Below are positions 1 to 5,892 of a stretch of DNA of 8,026 nt, piece by piece; the stretch's first letter is position 1; each line of letters starts with the position of its first letter. Origin of the DNA: Mycobacterium sp. (GTDB taxonomy: Bacteria > Actinomycetota > Actinomycetes > Mycobacteriales > Mycobacteriaceae); contig JAHFVB010000176.1 in NCBI GenBank assembly GCA_023264755.1, positions 910 through 8,935 of the forward strand. The letters are read 5' to 3'. The translations under genes were made by a program, and so were the position numbers. The notes below the pieces were generated by a model that worked only from the letters and a program-made list of their open reading frames with translations, ran no database searches and was not told where the DNA came from.

Positions 1-16
1 ACGCAAGCGTCCCGCG

Positions 17-22
17 TACTGT
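17..22 (+). promoter_or_regulatory. Candidate -10 element, leaderless promoter of the MpaB-family gene
   Basis: The hexamer TACTGT fits the mycobacterial SigA -10 pattern TANNNT and ends 7 bases before the GTG at 30. Transcription would therefore begin at or next to the start codon, giving a leaderless mRNA. No Shine-Dalgarno sequence precedes the GTG. The -35 region lies outside or at the edge of the window and cannot be judged. Confidence 0.4.
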
Positions 23-29
23 CGATGAC

Positions 30-884
30 GTGGAGCTCCCCGGGTTGACCGCCCTCCGCGACGGCTTGGGTCAGCGGCTGTTCGGCCTAGTGGCCGGCCC
101 CGACGGCCCAGCCAATCGAGCCCGAATTCACGACACCCCCGGCCCCCGCTGGTTCGGTGAGCACCGTCCGATCAGGCGAGTCCATGCCGACGCGTCGATG
201 TTCGTCGGCGGGTTGCGGGCGCTGCTGCTGCAGTCACTGCACCCACTCGCGATGGCAGGCGTGGCCGAGCACTCCGATTACCGCGGGGACCCGTGGGGAC
301 GGCTGCAACGCACCAGCACCTTCCTCGCCGTCACCACGTTCGGCCCGGCCGAGGACGCGCAACGCGCCGTCGACAAGGTCCGCGGGATCCACCGGCGGGT
401 ACACGGGACCGCTCCGGACGGCCGGCCATACGAAGCCTCCGACCCTCGGCTCCTGGAGTGGGTGCACATCGCCGAGATCGACAGTTTCCTTCTGGCGCAC
501 CAACTTTACGGTGCGACACCGCTGGACCAGCAGGGCTGCGACGACTACGTCGCCGATACGGCCCGAGTCGCCGCCGCGCTGGGCGTCATCGATCCGCCGC
601 GCACCCATCGGGAGTTGAAGGAACGCATCGAGGCCTACCGGCCGGAGCTGGCCAGTACCCCGGCTGCGCGCGAAGCGGCCAGGTTCTTGCTGCTGACTCC
701 CCCGCTGCCGATGCTGGCCCGACCGCCGTACGCGGTGCTGGCCGCCACCTCGGTGGCGATGCTGCCGGCGTGGGCCCGGCTACCACTGTGGCTGCCCTAC
801 CTGCCGCCGGTGGAAGCCACGGCCGTCCGACTGGCCGGGCGCACCCTGGTCGGAGGCCTCAGGTGGGCGCTGGCCCGGGGCTGA
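30..884 (+). CDS. Oxygenase MpaB family protein (DUF2236)
   Basis: Predicted 284-residue protein of the MpaB/DUF2236 family, related to fungal MpaB oxygenases and the catalytic domain of latex-clearing protein (Lcp), which are heme-dependent. The family core is visible: a helix with LLLQSLHPLAMAGV near residues 65-78, then HSDYRGDPWGRLQRT at 81-95, where the Arg and Thr match the active-site R..xT pair of Lcp, and WVHI at 144-147, whose His146 could be the axial heme ligand. A hydrophobic, proline-rich C-terminal stretch (about 220-260) may be membrane-associated. Substrate is unknown. The GTG start is chosen because TACTGT sits 7 bases upstream, but the frame stays open to the window edge, so an earlier start outside is possible. 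The gene converges with the tRNA gene only 8 bases beyond its stop. Family assignment is firm; a specific reaction is not supported. Confidence 0.85.
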   Translation: MELPGLTALRDGLGQRLFGLVAGPDGPANRARIHDTPGPRWFGEHRPIRRVHADASMFVGGLRALLLQSLHPLAMAGVAEHSDYRGDPWGRLQRTSTFLAVTTFGPAEDAQRAVDKVRGIHRRVHGTAPDGRPYEASDPRLLEWVHIAEIDSFLLAHQLYGATPLDQQGCDDYVADTARVAAALGVIDPPRTHRELKERIEAYRPELASTPAAREAARFLLLTPPLPMLARPPYAVLAATSVAMLPAWARLPLWLPYLPPVEATAVRLAGRTLVGGLRWALARG

Positions 885-892
885 CTTCGTAG

Positions 893-975
893 TGCGGGCG
901 GTGGGAGTCGAACCCACACGCTCTTCCGAGCACCGGCACCTAAAGCCGGCATGTCTGCCATTCCATCACGCCCGC
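893..975 (-). tRNA. tRNA-Leu (anticodon UAG)
   Basis: Read on the minus strand, the 83-nt sequence folds as a class II tRNA. The 7-bp acceptor stem is GCGGGCG with CGCCCGC, followed by discriminator A. The anticodon stem CCGGC/GCCGG encloses loop TTTAGGT with anticodon TAG, the variable arm GCTC-GGAA-GAGC is long, and the T arm is GTGGG-TTCGACT-CCCAC. The long variable arm and UAG anticodon identify a leucine tRNA reading CUN codons. The 3' CCA is not encoded. The gene points towards the MpaB-family gene and has its own promoter-like hexamer upstream. No integrated element is attached at its 3' end. Confidence 0.97.
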
Positions 976-984
976 AACCCGGCG

Positions 985-990
985 ATCCTA
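985..990 (-). promoter_or_regulatory. Candidate -10 element of the tRNA-Leu promoter
   Basis: On the minus strand the hexamer is TAGGAT, fitting TANNNT, and ends 9 bases before the mature tRNA 5' end. That allows a very short 5' leader for RNase P removal. No good -35 match is visible at the usual distance. Confidence 0.4.
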
Positions 991-1088
991 CCGCGCGCCA
1001 CCTCGCGCGAATCGTCGGAGATGGCCACGACCGTCACGACATCGGCTGGGCCTGGCCCGACGAGTTCTTCGGTCCGAGGACCGCGCGG

Positions 1089-1094
1089 TACCGT
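1089..1094 (+). promoter_or_regulatory. Candidate -10 element, leaderless promoter of the lprD-like operon
   Basis: TACCGT fits TANNNT and is followed by exactly 6 bases and then the ATG at 1101, placing the expected transcription start on the A of the start codon. There is no ribosome binding site directly upstream of the ATG, which agrees with a leaderless transcript. This supports the 1101 start over the longer open frame beginning at 951, which would run back over the tRNA gene. Confidence 0.4.
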
Positions 1095-1100
1095 GGACGA

Positions 1101-1481
1101 ATGTCGACTACGCGGCGTAGGAGACCGGCGCTCATCGCGCTGGTGATCCTTGGCGCCGCCGGCTGCCTGGCGCTGGCGTGGTGGCAGTGGACCCGCTACG
1201 AGTCGGCTTCTGGCTCCTTCCAGAACCTCGGCTATGCCCTGCAGTGGCCGATGTTCGCCGCCTTCTGCGTCTACGGCTACTACAAGTTCGTCCGCTACGA
1301 AGAAGCGCCGCCGCCCAGACCCGATCACGACCAGCTCACCGAGCTTCCGCAAGGCCTGCTGCCGGATCGGCCTCGGGCCGCCAGCCACTCCGAAGACGAC
1401 CCCGACCTGCGCAACTACAACGCCTACCTCGCCGAACTCGCCAAGTCCGACGAGCACACCAACGACAGGACCAGTTCATGA
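1101..1481 (+). CDS. lprD: LprD-like small membrane protein (Rv1343c homologue)
   Basis: 126-residue protein with two hydrophobic segments (about 10-30 and 45-63) and a polar C-terminal tail ending in a YNAYLAELA-type motif (about 106-114). It matches the remembered M. tuberculosis LprD in length and in its position beside a DUF3817 gene. The name implies a lipoprotein: residues 5-8 are RRRR, followed by a hydrophobic stretch and GAAGC with Cys22, which is an acceptable but weak lipobox. The hydrophobic run continues past the cysteine (LALAWW), so a plain two-helix membrane protein is at least as likely. The middle sequence GSFQNLGYALQWP (about 38-50) looks like the conserved core. No biochemical role is known. 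Its stop overlaps the next start (ATGA), so the two proteins are probably made together. Confidence 0.8.
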   Translation: MSTTRRRRPALIALVILGAAGCLALAWWQWTRYESASGSFQNLGYALQWPMFAAFCVYGYYKFVRYEEAPPPRPDHDQLTELPQGLLPDRPRAASHSEDDPDLRNYNAYLAELAKSDEHTNDRTSS

Positions 1482-1858
1482 GCAGTCCCGATCCCGAAGC
1501 GCCCGCCGACGCCCCGCAGGCCTCCGACCCGTCGCCTCGCACTCCTTCCGACTCGATCCGCAAGGCCCTGCTGGGCTACCGCGTGATGGCGTGGACGACC
1601 GGGCTCTGGCTGATCGCGCTGTGCTACGAGATGGTGCTGAAGTACCTCGTCAAGGTCGACGATCCGCCGAGTTGGATCGGCATCGTGCACGGCTGGGTGT
1701 ACTTCGTCTACCTGCTCTTCACCGCCAACCTCGCCGTCAAGGTGCGCTGGCGCCCGGCCAAGACGGTCGGCGTGCTGCTGGCGGGCACGATCCCGCTGCT
1801 CGGCATCATCGTCGAGCACTTCCAGACCAAGCAGCTCAAGGCCACGTACGCGCTCTGA
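1478..1858 (+). CDS. DUF3817 integral membrane protein (Rv1342c homologue)
   Basis: 126-residue protein with a proline- and serine-rich cytoplasmic N terminus (1-26), then three likely transmembrane helices at about 33-55, 68-88 and 95-113. The HGWVYFVYLLF block (71-81) and the closing EHFQTKQL segment (113-120) are typical of the actinobacterial DUF3817 family. The ATG start overlaps the stop of the LprD-like gene by four bases, indicating translational coupling and possibly a shared membrane complex. The family has no assigned function. The next gene begins 59 bases downstream on the same strand, so read-through into it cannot be excluded. Only a weak 5-bp GC hairpin without a U tract lies in that gap. 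Confidence 0.88.
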   Translation: MSSPDPEAPADAPQASDPSPRTPSDSIRKALLGYRVMAWTTGLWLIALCYEMVLKYLVKVDDPPSWIGIVHGWVYFVYLLFTANLAVKVRWRPAKTVGVLLAGTIPLLGIIVEHFQTKQLKATYAL

Positions 1859-1917
1859 TCGCGCTGGCGCTGCAATTCTGCGCCCCCGCGCGGCCACCGT
1901 GTCACACTTAAATCGAC

Positions 1918-2772
1918 ATGACGAACACCGATCCACGCGTTGAGCACTCGATCTGCGCCGACAACCCCGACGACACCACCGAACTGGCCGCCGACCTGGT
2001 GGTGGCCGGTGCGGCCATGGGACAGTTGACGCCAGCCGAGCTCGGTCGAATGCTGGTTCGCGTCGGCCGCAGCGTCGCCGACGAGGAAGACCTGCTCGAA
2101 CTGCTGCAGCAGTTCGTCGAGATCGCTCACGAAGCCATCGATGGAGCCGACAGCTCCGGTGTCACCATCGCCATGGGCGGCCGCACCTACACCGCCGTCC
2201 ACACCGACGAGCGCACCCTCAAGGTCGACACCGAGCAGTACGACGCCGATCAAGGGCCCTGCCTGCACGCAGCCAGGACCGGCGAGGTCGTCATGGTGGA
2301 CGCCGAGGAGGCCCAGGAGCGGTGGCCCCGATTCTGCGCCGCAGCCCGCGCGCAAGGCGTCCGCAGCTTCCTCGCCGCGCCGCTGTTCACCAACGAGCAG
2401 AGCATCGGCTCGTTCAACCTCTACGGTCGCGACCGGTCGGCCTTCGACCGGCTCGACGCCGAGGTGCTCGACCTGCTCACCACCACGGTCTCCCGCACCA
2501 TCGGTGACTTCGCCCGATACAAGTCGGCCAGTTTGGTCGCCGAGACGATTCAGGGCGCGCTGGAGAACCGCGCACCCATCGAACAGGCCAAGGGCATGTT
2601 GATGGCCCTGCACGGCATCGACGCCAGTACCGCCTTCGACATGTTGCGTCGGGAATCCCAGGCCAAGAACATCCGGCTGCACGTCATCGCGAGCGACCTC
2701 GTCGCGCGGCTCAGCCAACCCGATCGCGCAAACACCAACGGCAGCAACGGATCACATCCGCAGTCCGGTTAG
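1918..2772 (+). CDS. GAF and ANTAR domain-containing regulator
   Basis: 284-residue predicted cytoplasmic regulator. After a low-complexity, acidic N terminus, a GAF sensor domain spans roughly residues 55-195, with the family's YDADQGPCLHAARTG block at 108-122 and FLAAPLF at 151-157. A C-terminal ANTAR domain follows (about 207-265), recognisable by IEQAKGMLMALHGI (221-234) and the three-helix spacing up to IASDLVARL. ANTAR domains bind RNA hairpins and act as antiterminators; GAF domains bind small ligands or redox cofactors. The ligand here is unknown, and no partner kinase is adjacent. The tail after residue 266 is rich in Asn, Gly and Ser and looks disordered. No Shine-Dalgarno sequence precedes the ATG; TTAAAT lies 4 bases before it, rather close for a -10. 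The 3' end overlaps the convergent MFS gene by four bases. Confidence 0.9.
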   Translation: MTNTDPRVEHSICADNPDDTTELAADLVVAGAAMGQLTPAELGRMLVRVGRSVADEEDLLELLQQFVEIAHEAIDGADSSGVTIAMGGRTYTAVHTDERTLKVDTEQYDADQGPCLHAARTGEVVMVDAEEAQERWPRFCAAARAQGVRSFLAAPLFTNEQSIGSFNLYGRDRSAFDRLDAEVLDLLTTTVSRTIGDFARYKSASLVAETIQGALENRAPIEQAKGMLMALHGIDASTAFDMLRRESQAKNIRLHVIASDLVARLSQPDRANTNGSNGSHPQSG

Positions 2773-4490
2773 CTCGGCAGGTTCAACCGACCGTGCACGC
2801 GTTCCTGGTAGAGCCGCTCCCGACCCCGCTGGGTCAACCAGAACGACAACGAACCGTCTCGGTCCGCGCCGGTGGCCAGCCCCTGACGTAGCAGCGCGCA
2901 GACGTGCCGGCCAGCCGTCGGCACGTCGATCTGGAATTGCTCGGCCAGCTGCCTGAGCGTCACGTCACCCGATTCGTCGATGTGATCGCACAACAGGAAT
3001 GCGCTGCGCTCCAACCATGAAGTCGGCAGGGCAAGATCGTCGGACGGCGGGGAGGCGGCGGCCTCGGCCACCGCCGTACGCGGAACCCGAGGAATGAACA
3101 ACGCCAACAAGGCGGCGAGCCCAGCGGCGCCCGCTGCGACCATCAGCGCCATCCGCAACCCCGCGAGCGTCGGGACCTCGTGCCCCTGGAAGGACATCGT
3201 CAGCCCGGCCAGGATCGCGCCGATCACGGCGCTGGAGATCGCCGTACCCAATGAACGCGCCAGCGCGTTGATGCCGTTGGCCGCGGCTGTCTCCGACATT
3301 GGCACCGCCGCGTTGATGAGCGCGGGCATCGACGCGTACCCGAAGCCGACACCGGCCGCCACCATGATGTTGAGCACCATGAGCTGCCACGGCGCGGCCA
3401 GCAGGACCGGACCCGCGAGATACGCGCCGCAGATCATCAACGCACCGACGACGAGCGTGAACCGAGGACCCCGCACCGCGGAGATCCGAGCCGCGATCGG
3501 CGACGTCACCACCATCGCCAACCCCCCCGGCGCCAGCCACAGCCCCGTCGACAAGAGCGATTGCCCATGTCCATAACCGGTCTCAACGGGCAGTTCGAGG
3601 AGCTGCGGCGCCACGTACGACACGGCGAACATCCCGAACGCAATGGCGATCGACGCCATGTTGGTCATCAGCACCGGCCGTTTGACCGTCGTGCGCAGGT
3701 CGACAGTCGGTGACGCGACGCGCAGCTCCCACCACCCGAAGACCGCGAAGATCAGCGCAGAGGAACCGAACATCCACAGCGTCAAGGTGCTCGTCCAGCC
3801 CCAGCTCTGCCCCTTGGAGATCCCGAGTAGCAGCGCCACGAGGCCGCCCGCCAACAGCAGCGCGCCAAGGGGATCCAATCGATCGGCCGACCGTGGTGGC
3901 ACGTCCGGAACCATCGTCACGAACATCACCAGCGCGGCGACTCCGATCGCGGTGGCAAACCAGAAAAGTACTCTCCAGTCGAAGTGTTGGGCGATCACCG
4001 CGGACAACGGGAGGCCAAGCGCGCCGCCGACACCCAACGAGGCGCTCATCAATCCCATTGCGCTGCCGACCCTTTCGGCCGAGACGCAAGAGCGCAGCAC
4101 GCTGATGCCCAACGGGATGATCGGGATGCCGAAGCCTTGGAGCCCGCGGCCAATGATCAGCGGCGCCAGGGTATTCGTGGCTGCAGCCATCAGAGAACCG
4201 GCGATCACCATCACCGCGCACGTGATGAGCATCGGCTGCGGGCCGTACATGTCGCCCAGCCGACCGAACACCGGGGTTGCGACCGCTGCCGTCAGCAGTG
4301 TCGCCGTAACCGCCCACGAGGCATTCGAAGCGCTGGTATGCAACAGGTTTGGCAGCTCCGGAATAAGCGGCACTAGAAGAGTCTGCATCAGTGCCACCCC
4401 GATGCCGGCAGCCGACAGCACCGCGACCAGCGCGGTCGGGTGAGCCGTCGGCAGGAACGCCGACGGCTGCGCGGACCTCTGACGCCTCAT
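2769..4490 (-). CDS. DHA2-type 14-helix MFS drug/metabolite exporter with C-terminal winged-helix domain
   Basis: 573-residue major facilitator. Fourteen hydrophobic segments can be counted between about residues 20 and 468, as in the proton-coupled DHA2 multidrug exporters. Motif A (GRLGDMYGPQP, 76-86) follows helix 2, and a motif C-like SASLGVGGALGLPLSAV (149-165) lies in helix 5. A linker (470-490) leads to a cytoplasmic extension (493-563) that reads as a winged helix-turn-helix: LRQLAEQFQIDVPTAGRHV (512-530) resembles the HTH pair and SLSFWLTQRGRERL (547-560) the wing plus final helix. Such a domain is not part of the usual DHA2 fold. The ATG at 4490 is the only plausible start before helix 1 and is preceded by TAGATT at leaderless spacing. 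Inverted repeats occur in the promoter and in codons 8-16. The substrate cannot be read from the sequence. The gene lies 60 bases after rdgB on the same strand. Confidence 0.88.
   Translation of the reverse strand: MRRQRSAQPSAFLPTAHPTALVAVLSAAGIGVALMQTLLVPLIPELPNLLHTSASNASWAVTATLLTAAVATPVFGRLGDMYGPQPMLITCAVMVIAGSLMAAATNTLAPLIIGRGLQGFGIPIIPLGISVLRSCVSAERVGSAMGLMSASLGVGGALGLPLSAVIAQHFDWRVLFWFATAIGVAALVMFVTMVPDVPPRSADRLDPLGALLLAGGLVALLLGISKGQSWGWTSTLTLWMFGSSALIFAVFGWWELRVASPTVDLRTTVKRPVLMTNMASIAIAFGMFAVSYVAPQLLELPVETGYGHGQSLLSTGLWLAPGGLAMVVTSPIAARISAVRGPRFTLVVGALMICGAYLAGPVLLAAPWQLMVLNIMVAAGVGFGYASMPALINAAVPMSETAAANGINALARSLGTAISSAVIGAILAGLTMSFQGHEVPTLAGLRMALMVAAGAAGLAALLALFIPRVPRTAVAEAAASPPSDDLALPTSWLERSAFLLCDHIDESGDVTLRQLAEQFQIDVPTAGRHVCALLRQGLATGADRDGSLSFWLTQRGRERLYQERVHGRLNLPS
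4443..4468 (-). repeat. Perfect 10-bp inverted repeat at the start of the MFS gene
   Basis: AGCCGTCGGC (4443-4452) is repeated as its exact reverse complement (4459-4468) around a 6-base loop. It covers nucleotides 23-48 of the coding sequence, codons 8-16, ahead of the first membrane helix. In the mRNA it would form a strong GC-rich hairpin close to the 5' end, able to affect translation initiation or early elongation. As DNA it is a 26-bp palindrome that a dimeric regulator could bind. Confidence 0.75.
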
Positions 4491-4496
4491 GCGCCG

Positions 4497-4502
4497 AATC
4501 TA
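4497..4502 (-). promoter_or_regulatory. Candidate -10 element, leaderless promoter of the MFS gene
   Basis: On the minus strand TAGATT fits TANNNT and is followed by 6 bases and the ATG at 4490. This predicts transcription starting at the start codon and separate from rdgB, although read-through from rdgB across the 60-base gap is also possible. No clear TTGACA-like -35 is seen. Confidence 0.42.
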
Positions 4503-4508
4503 CATTGC

Positions 4509-4519
4509 TAGTTCAACTA
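4509..4519. promoter_or_regulatory. Candidate operator palindrome in the MFS promoter
   Basis: TAGTT-C-AACTA is a perfect inverted repeat with 5-bp arms and a single central base. It is AT-rich in a GC-rich background and lies 6 bases upstream of the proposed -10, in the spacer where a bound repressor would block RNA polymerase. The TTGAAC core resembles sites bound by MarR-type winged-helix dimers. The binding protein is not known. Confidence 0.4.
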
Positions 4520-4550
4520 TTCATCATCGACGGCGACGTGGAGTGCTCGC

Positions 4551-5171
4551 CTAACGAACCAGGGCACGAAGGGCCGGCAACAGCTTTGCCAGCGCCCGCC
4601 CGCGATGAGAGGCCGCGTCCTTCTCCGCCGGACTCAACTCGGCCGCCGACCGCTGCGCACCATCGGGTCCGTCGGGCAGGAAGACCGGGTCGTACCCGAA
4701 CCCACCGTCGCCCCGGGCGGCGAACGCGATCCGGCCGCGCCACTCGCCGCGCACGACGGCGTGGTCATGCTCGCCAGGTCCGTACACCAGCGCACACGCC
4801 GATACGAAGGCCGCGCCGCGCCGCTCGACGGGGACGTCCCGCAGCTGGGCCAACAGCAGGGCGGTGTTGGCGGCATCGGCGCCATGCGTGCCCGACCACC
4901 GGGCCGACAGCACCCCCGGCATCCCGTTCATGGCATCCACGGTCAACCCGGAATCGTCGGCCACACAAGCCAACCCCGACGCCGCGAACCCGTCGCGGGC
5001 CTTGGCCAAGGCGTTCTCCTCGAACGTCGCACCCGTCTCGGGGGCCTCGTCGAAGGGCGGCACGTCGTTCAGGGAGAGCAACTGCAACCCCGACACCCCC
5101 GCCGCGTCGAGCACCCGGCGCAGTTCGGCGAGCTTCTTCGGGTTGCGGCTGGCCACCAGCAACTCGGTCAC
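4551..5171 (-). CDS. rdgB: RdgB/HAM1 non-canonical purine NTP pyrophosphatase
   Basis: 206-residue enzyme that hydrolyses dITP, ITP and XTP to the monophosphate and pyrophosphate, keeping deaminated purines out of DNA and RNA. Family motifs are intact: SRNPKK near the N terminus (8-13), TFEENALAKA (49-58), ADDSGL (71-76, the metal/catalytic aspartates), GGFGYDPVF (156-164) and SHRGRAL (188-194). Length agrees with M. tuberculosis Rv1341, about 204 residues. The frame is open further upstream, but the GTG at 5171 is preferred because it places TELLVASRNPKK at the N terminus as in the family. It also overlaps the stop of the upstream membrane gene as GTGA, the usual coupled arrangement. It is the last gene of the minus-strand cluster before the exporter. 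No terminator-like hairpin with a U tract is visible in the 60 bases after its stop. Confidence 0.96.
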   Translation of the reverse strand: MTELLVASRNPKKLAELRRVLDAAGVSGLQLLSLNDVPPFDEAPETGATFEENALAKARDGFAASGLACVADDSGLTVDAMNGMPGVLSARWSGTHGADAANTALLLAQLRDVPVERRGAAFVSACALVYGPGEHDHAVVRGEWRGRIAFAARGDGGFGYDPVFLPDGPDGAQRSAAELSPAEKDAASHRGRALAKLLPALRALVR

Positions 5172-5830
5172 TGATCGCCACCGAGATTCTCGATGACCAT
5201 CACGTACAGCGGGTGCCGTTCGGGCTCGCCCTCGCATCGATACCACAGCCTGATGTCGGTCTCGGGCACCCGGTGCATGCGATACGACCGCTCGGTCTCG
5301 CCGGGCCTGGTGGCCCGGGGATCCAGCTTCATCGGGAAGCCGGGCCGGCTCATGCGAGCGACCTCGGCCCGGACGAGCCCTTGTTCCTGGGGGGCGAGCG
5401 TCGCCATCGTGAAGACCGCATCCTCGGCGAACAGCACCTGCAATCCCCGGCCCGGACCTCCACCCGTATCCAGGTCGCCAGAGGGAGCAGGAGCAACGTG
5501 GTGTCGGGCCAGCGTCTCCTCCAGCGCCCTGGTGGCCGCTTCCAGCTGGTGACCGAAGACCACCCGGCCCTGTTCGACCTGCCGCTCGGCGCGGCGGGCC
5601 TTACCGGTGGGAATCTTCAGCAGTCCGAGTTCGACCAGTCGGTCGATGCGCGAGAAGAACGCGGCGAGCACGCCGAGGACCAGCCCAGTCAGGACGAAGA
5701 ACCCGCCCACGATCTTGTCGTTGGGCCCGATGAAGTAGGCCAGCAAACCCGCCCCGAGCAGCACCAAGCCCAAGCCGCCGAGCAGCAGCTGACCGACGAG
5801 CCTTCCGTCGGTTGACTTGTCCTCTCCCAC
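5168..5830 (-). CDS. Two-helix membrane protein with RelE/ParE-like C-terminal domain, function unknown
   Basis: 220-residue protein I do not recognise by name. Two transmembrane helices form an N-terminal hairpin (about 12-34 and 39-60), separated by a short loop with IGPNDK. A charged linker follows (60-120), containing a basic AERQVEQGR stretch and ending in a Gly-rich segment (122-129). The remaining part (about 135-217) has a helix followed by strands in the order expected of a RelE/ParE fold: RSYRMHRVPETDIRLWYR (181-198) and HPLYVMVIENLG (206-217) resemble the core strands of such toxins. No antitoxin is adjacent, so a toxin role is not supported; the fold may serve RNA or nucleotide binding at the membrane. 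The GTG start has TAGCAT 7 bases upstream. It is coupled to rdgB by GTGA and lies 62 bases after rph. Remembered M. tuberculosis has no gene here. Confidence 0.78.
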   Translation of the reverse strand: MGEDKSTDGRLVGQLLLGGLGLVLLGAGLLAYFIGPNDKIVGGFFVLTGLVLGVLAAFFSRIDRLVELGLLKIPTGKARRAERQVEQGRVVFGHQLEAATRALEETLARHHVAPAPSGDLDTGGGPGRGLQVLFAEDAVFTMATLAPQEQGLVRAEVARMSRPGFPMKLDPRATRPGETERSYRMHRVPETDIRLWYRCEGEPERHPLYVMVIENLGGDQ

Positions 5831-5837
5831 CCGGGAG

Positions 5838-5843
5838 ATGCTA
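5838..5843 (-). promoter_or_regulatory. Candidate internal -10 element before the membrane protein-rdgB pair
   Basis: On the minus strand TAGCAT fits TANNNT and ends 7 bases before the GTG at 5830. No Shine-Dalgarno sequence is present; the bases just before the GTG are pyrimidine-rich. Immediately upstream is a short palindrome, GCGGT-CT-ACCGC on the plus strand (5844-5855), which could be an operator but is short enough to arise by chance. An internal promoter would let this pair be expressed apart from rph. Confidence 0.35.
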
Positions 5844-5892
5844 GCGGTCTACCGCCACTCCACGAGCCAGCAACGAGCAGGCCGGTGAGCGG

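Noticed and set aside
893..975. tRNA-Leu 3' end as an integration site of a mobile element
   Set aside because: No integrase gene, no repeated tRNA end and no composition shift appear on either side within the window.
951..1100. Longer version of the LprD-like protein starting at 951
   Set aside because: It would begin inside the tRNA-Leu gene; the ATG at 1101 has a -10 at leaderless spacing and gives the family length.
1866..1884. Hairpin GGCGC / GCGCC after the DUF3817 gene as an intrinsic terminator
   Set aside because: Only 5 bp with a 9-base loop and no following T tract; expected by chance in GC-rich DNA.
1708..2718. A minus-strand open frame of 336 codons across DUF3817 and GAF-ANTAR
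   Set aside because: Gly/Val/Asp-rich composition without motifs; it lies entirely opposite two recognisable genes and is an antisense shadow.
4443..4468. ANTAR-type hexaloop target in the exporter mRNA, since the hairpin loop has six bases
   Set aside because: The loop in the mRNA sense is GTTCCT, lacking A at position 1 and G at position 4, and no second paired hairpin is adjacent. The six-base loop at 7525-7530 (ATGAAA on the minus strand) has A1 but not G4.
4391..5815. A plus-strand open frame of 474 codons opposite rdgB and the membrane protein gene
   Set aside because: Its product is a low-complexity Arg/Pro/Thr-rich string with no domain, typical of the antisense of high-GC genes, while the minus-strand genes show intact family motifs and coupled starts.
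5168..5830. A toxin-antitoxin pair
   Set aside because: The RelE-like part is joined to a membrane hairpin, and neither neighbour (rph, rdgB) is an antitoxin; only a fold resemblance is claimed.
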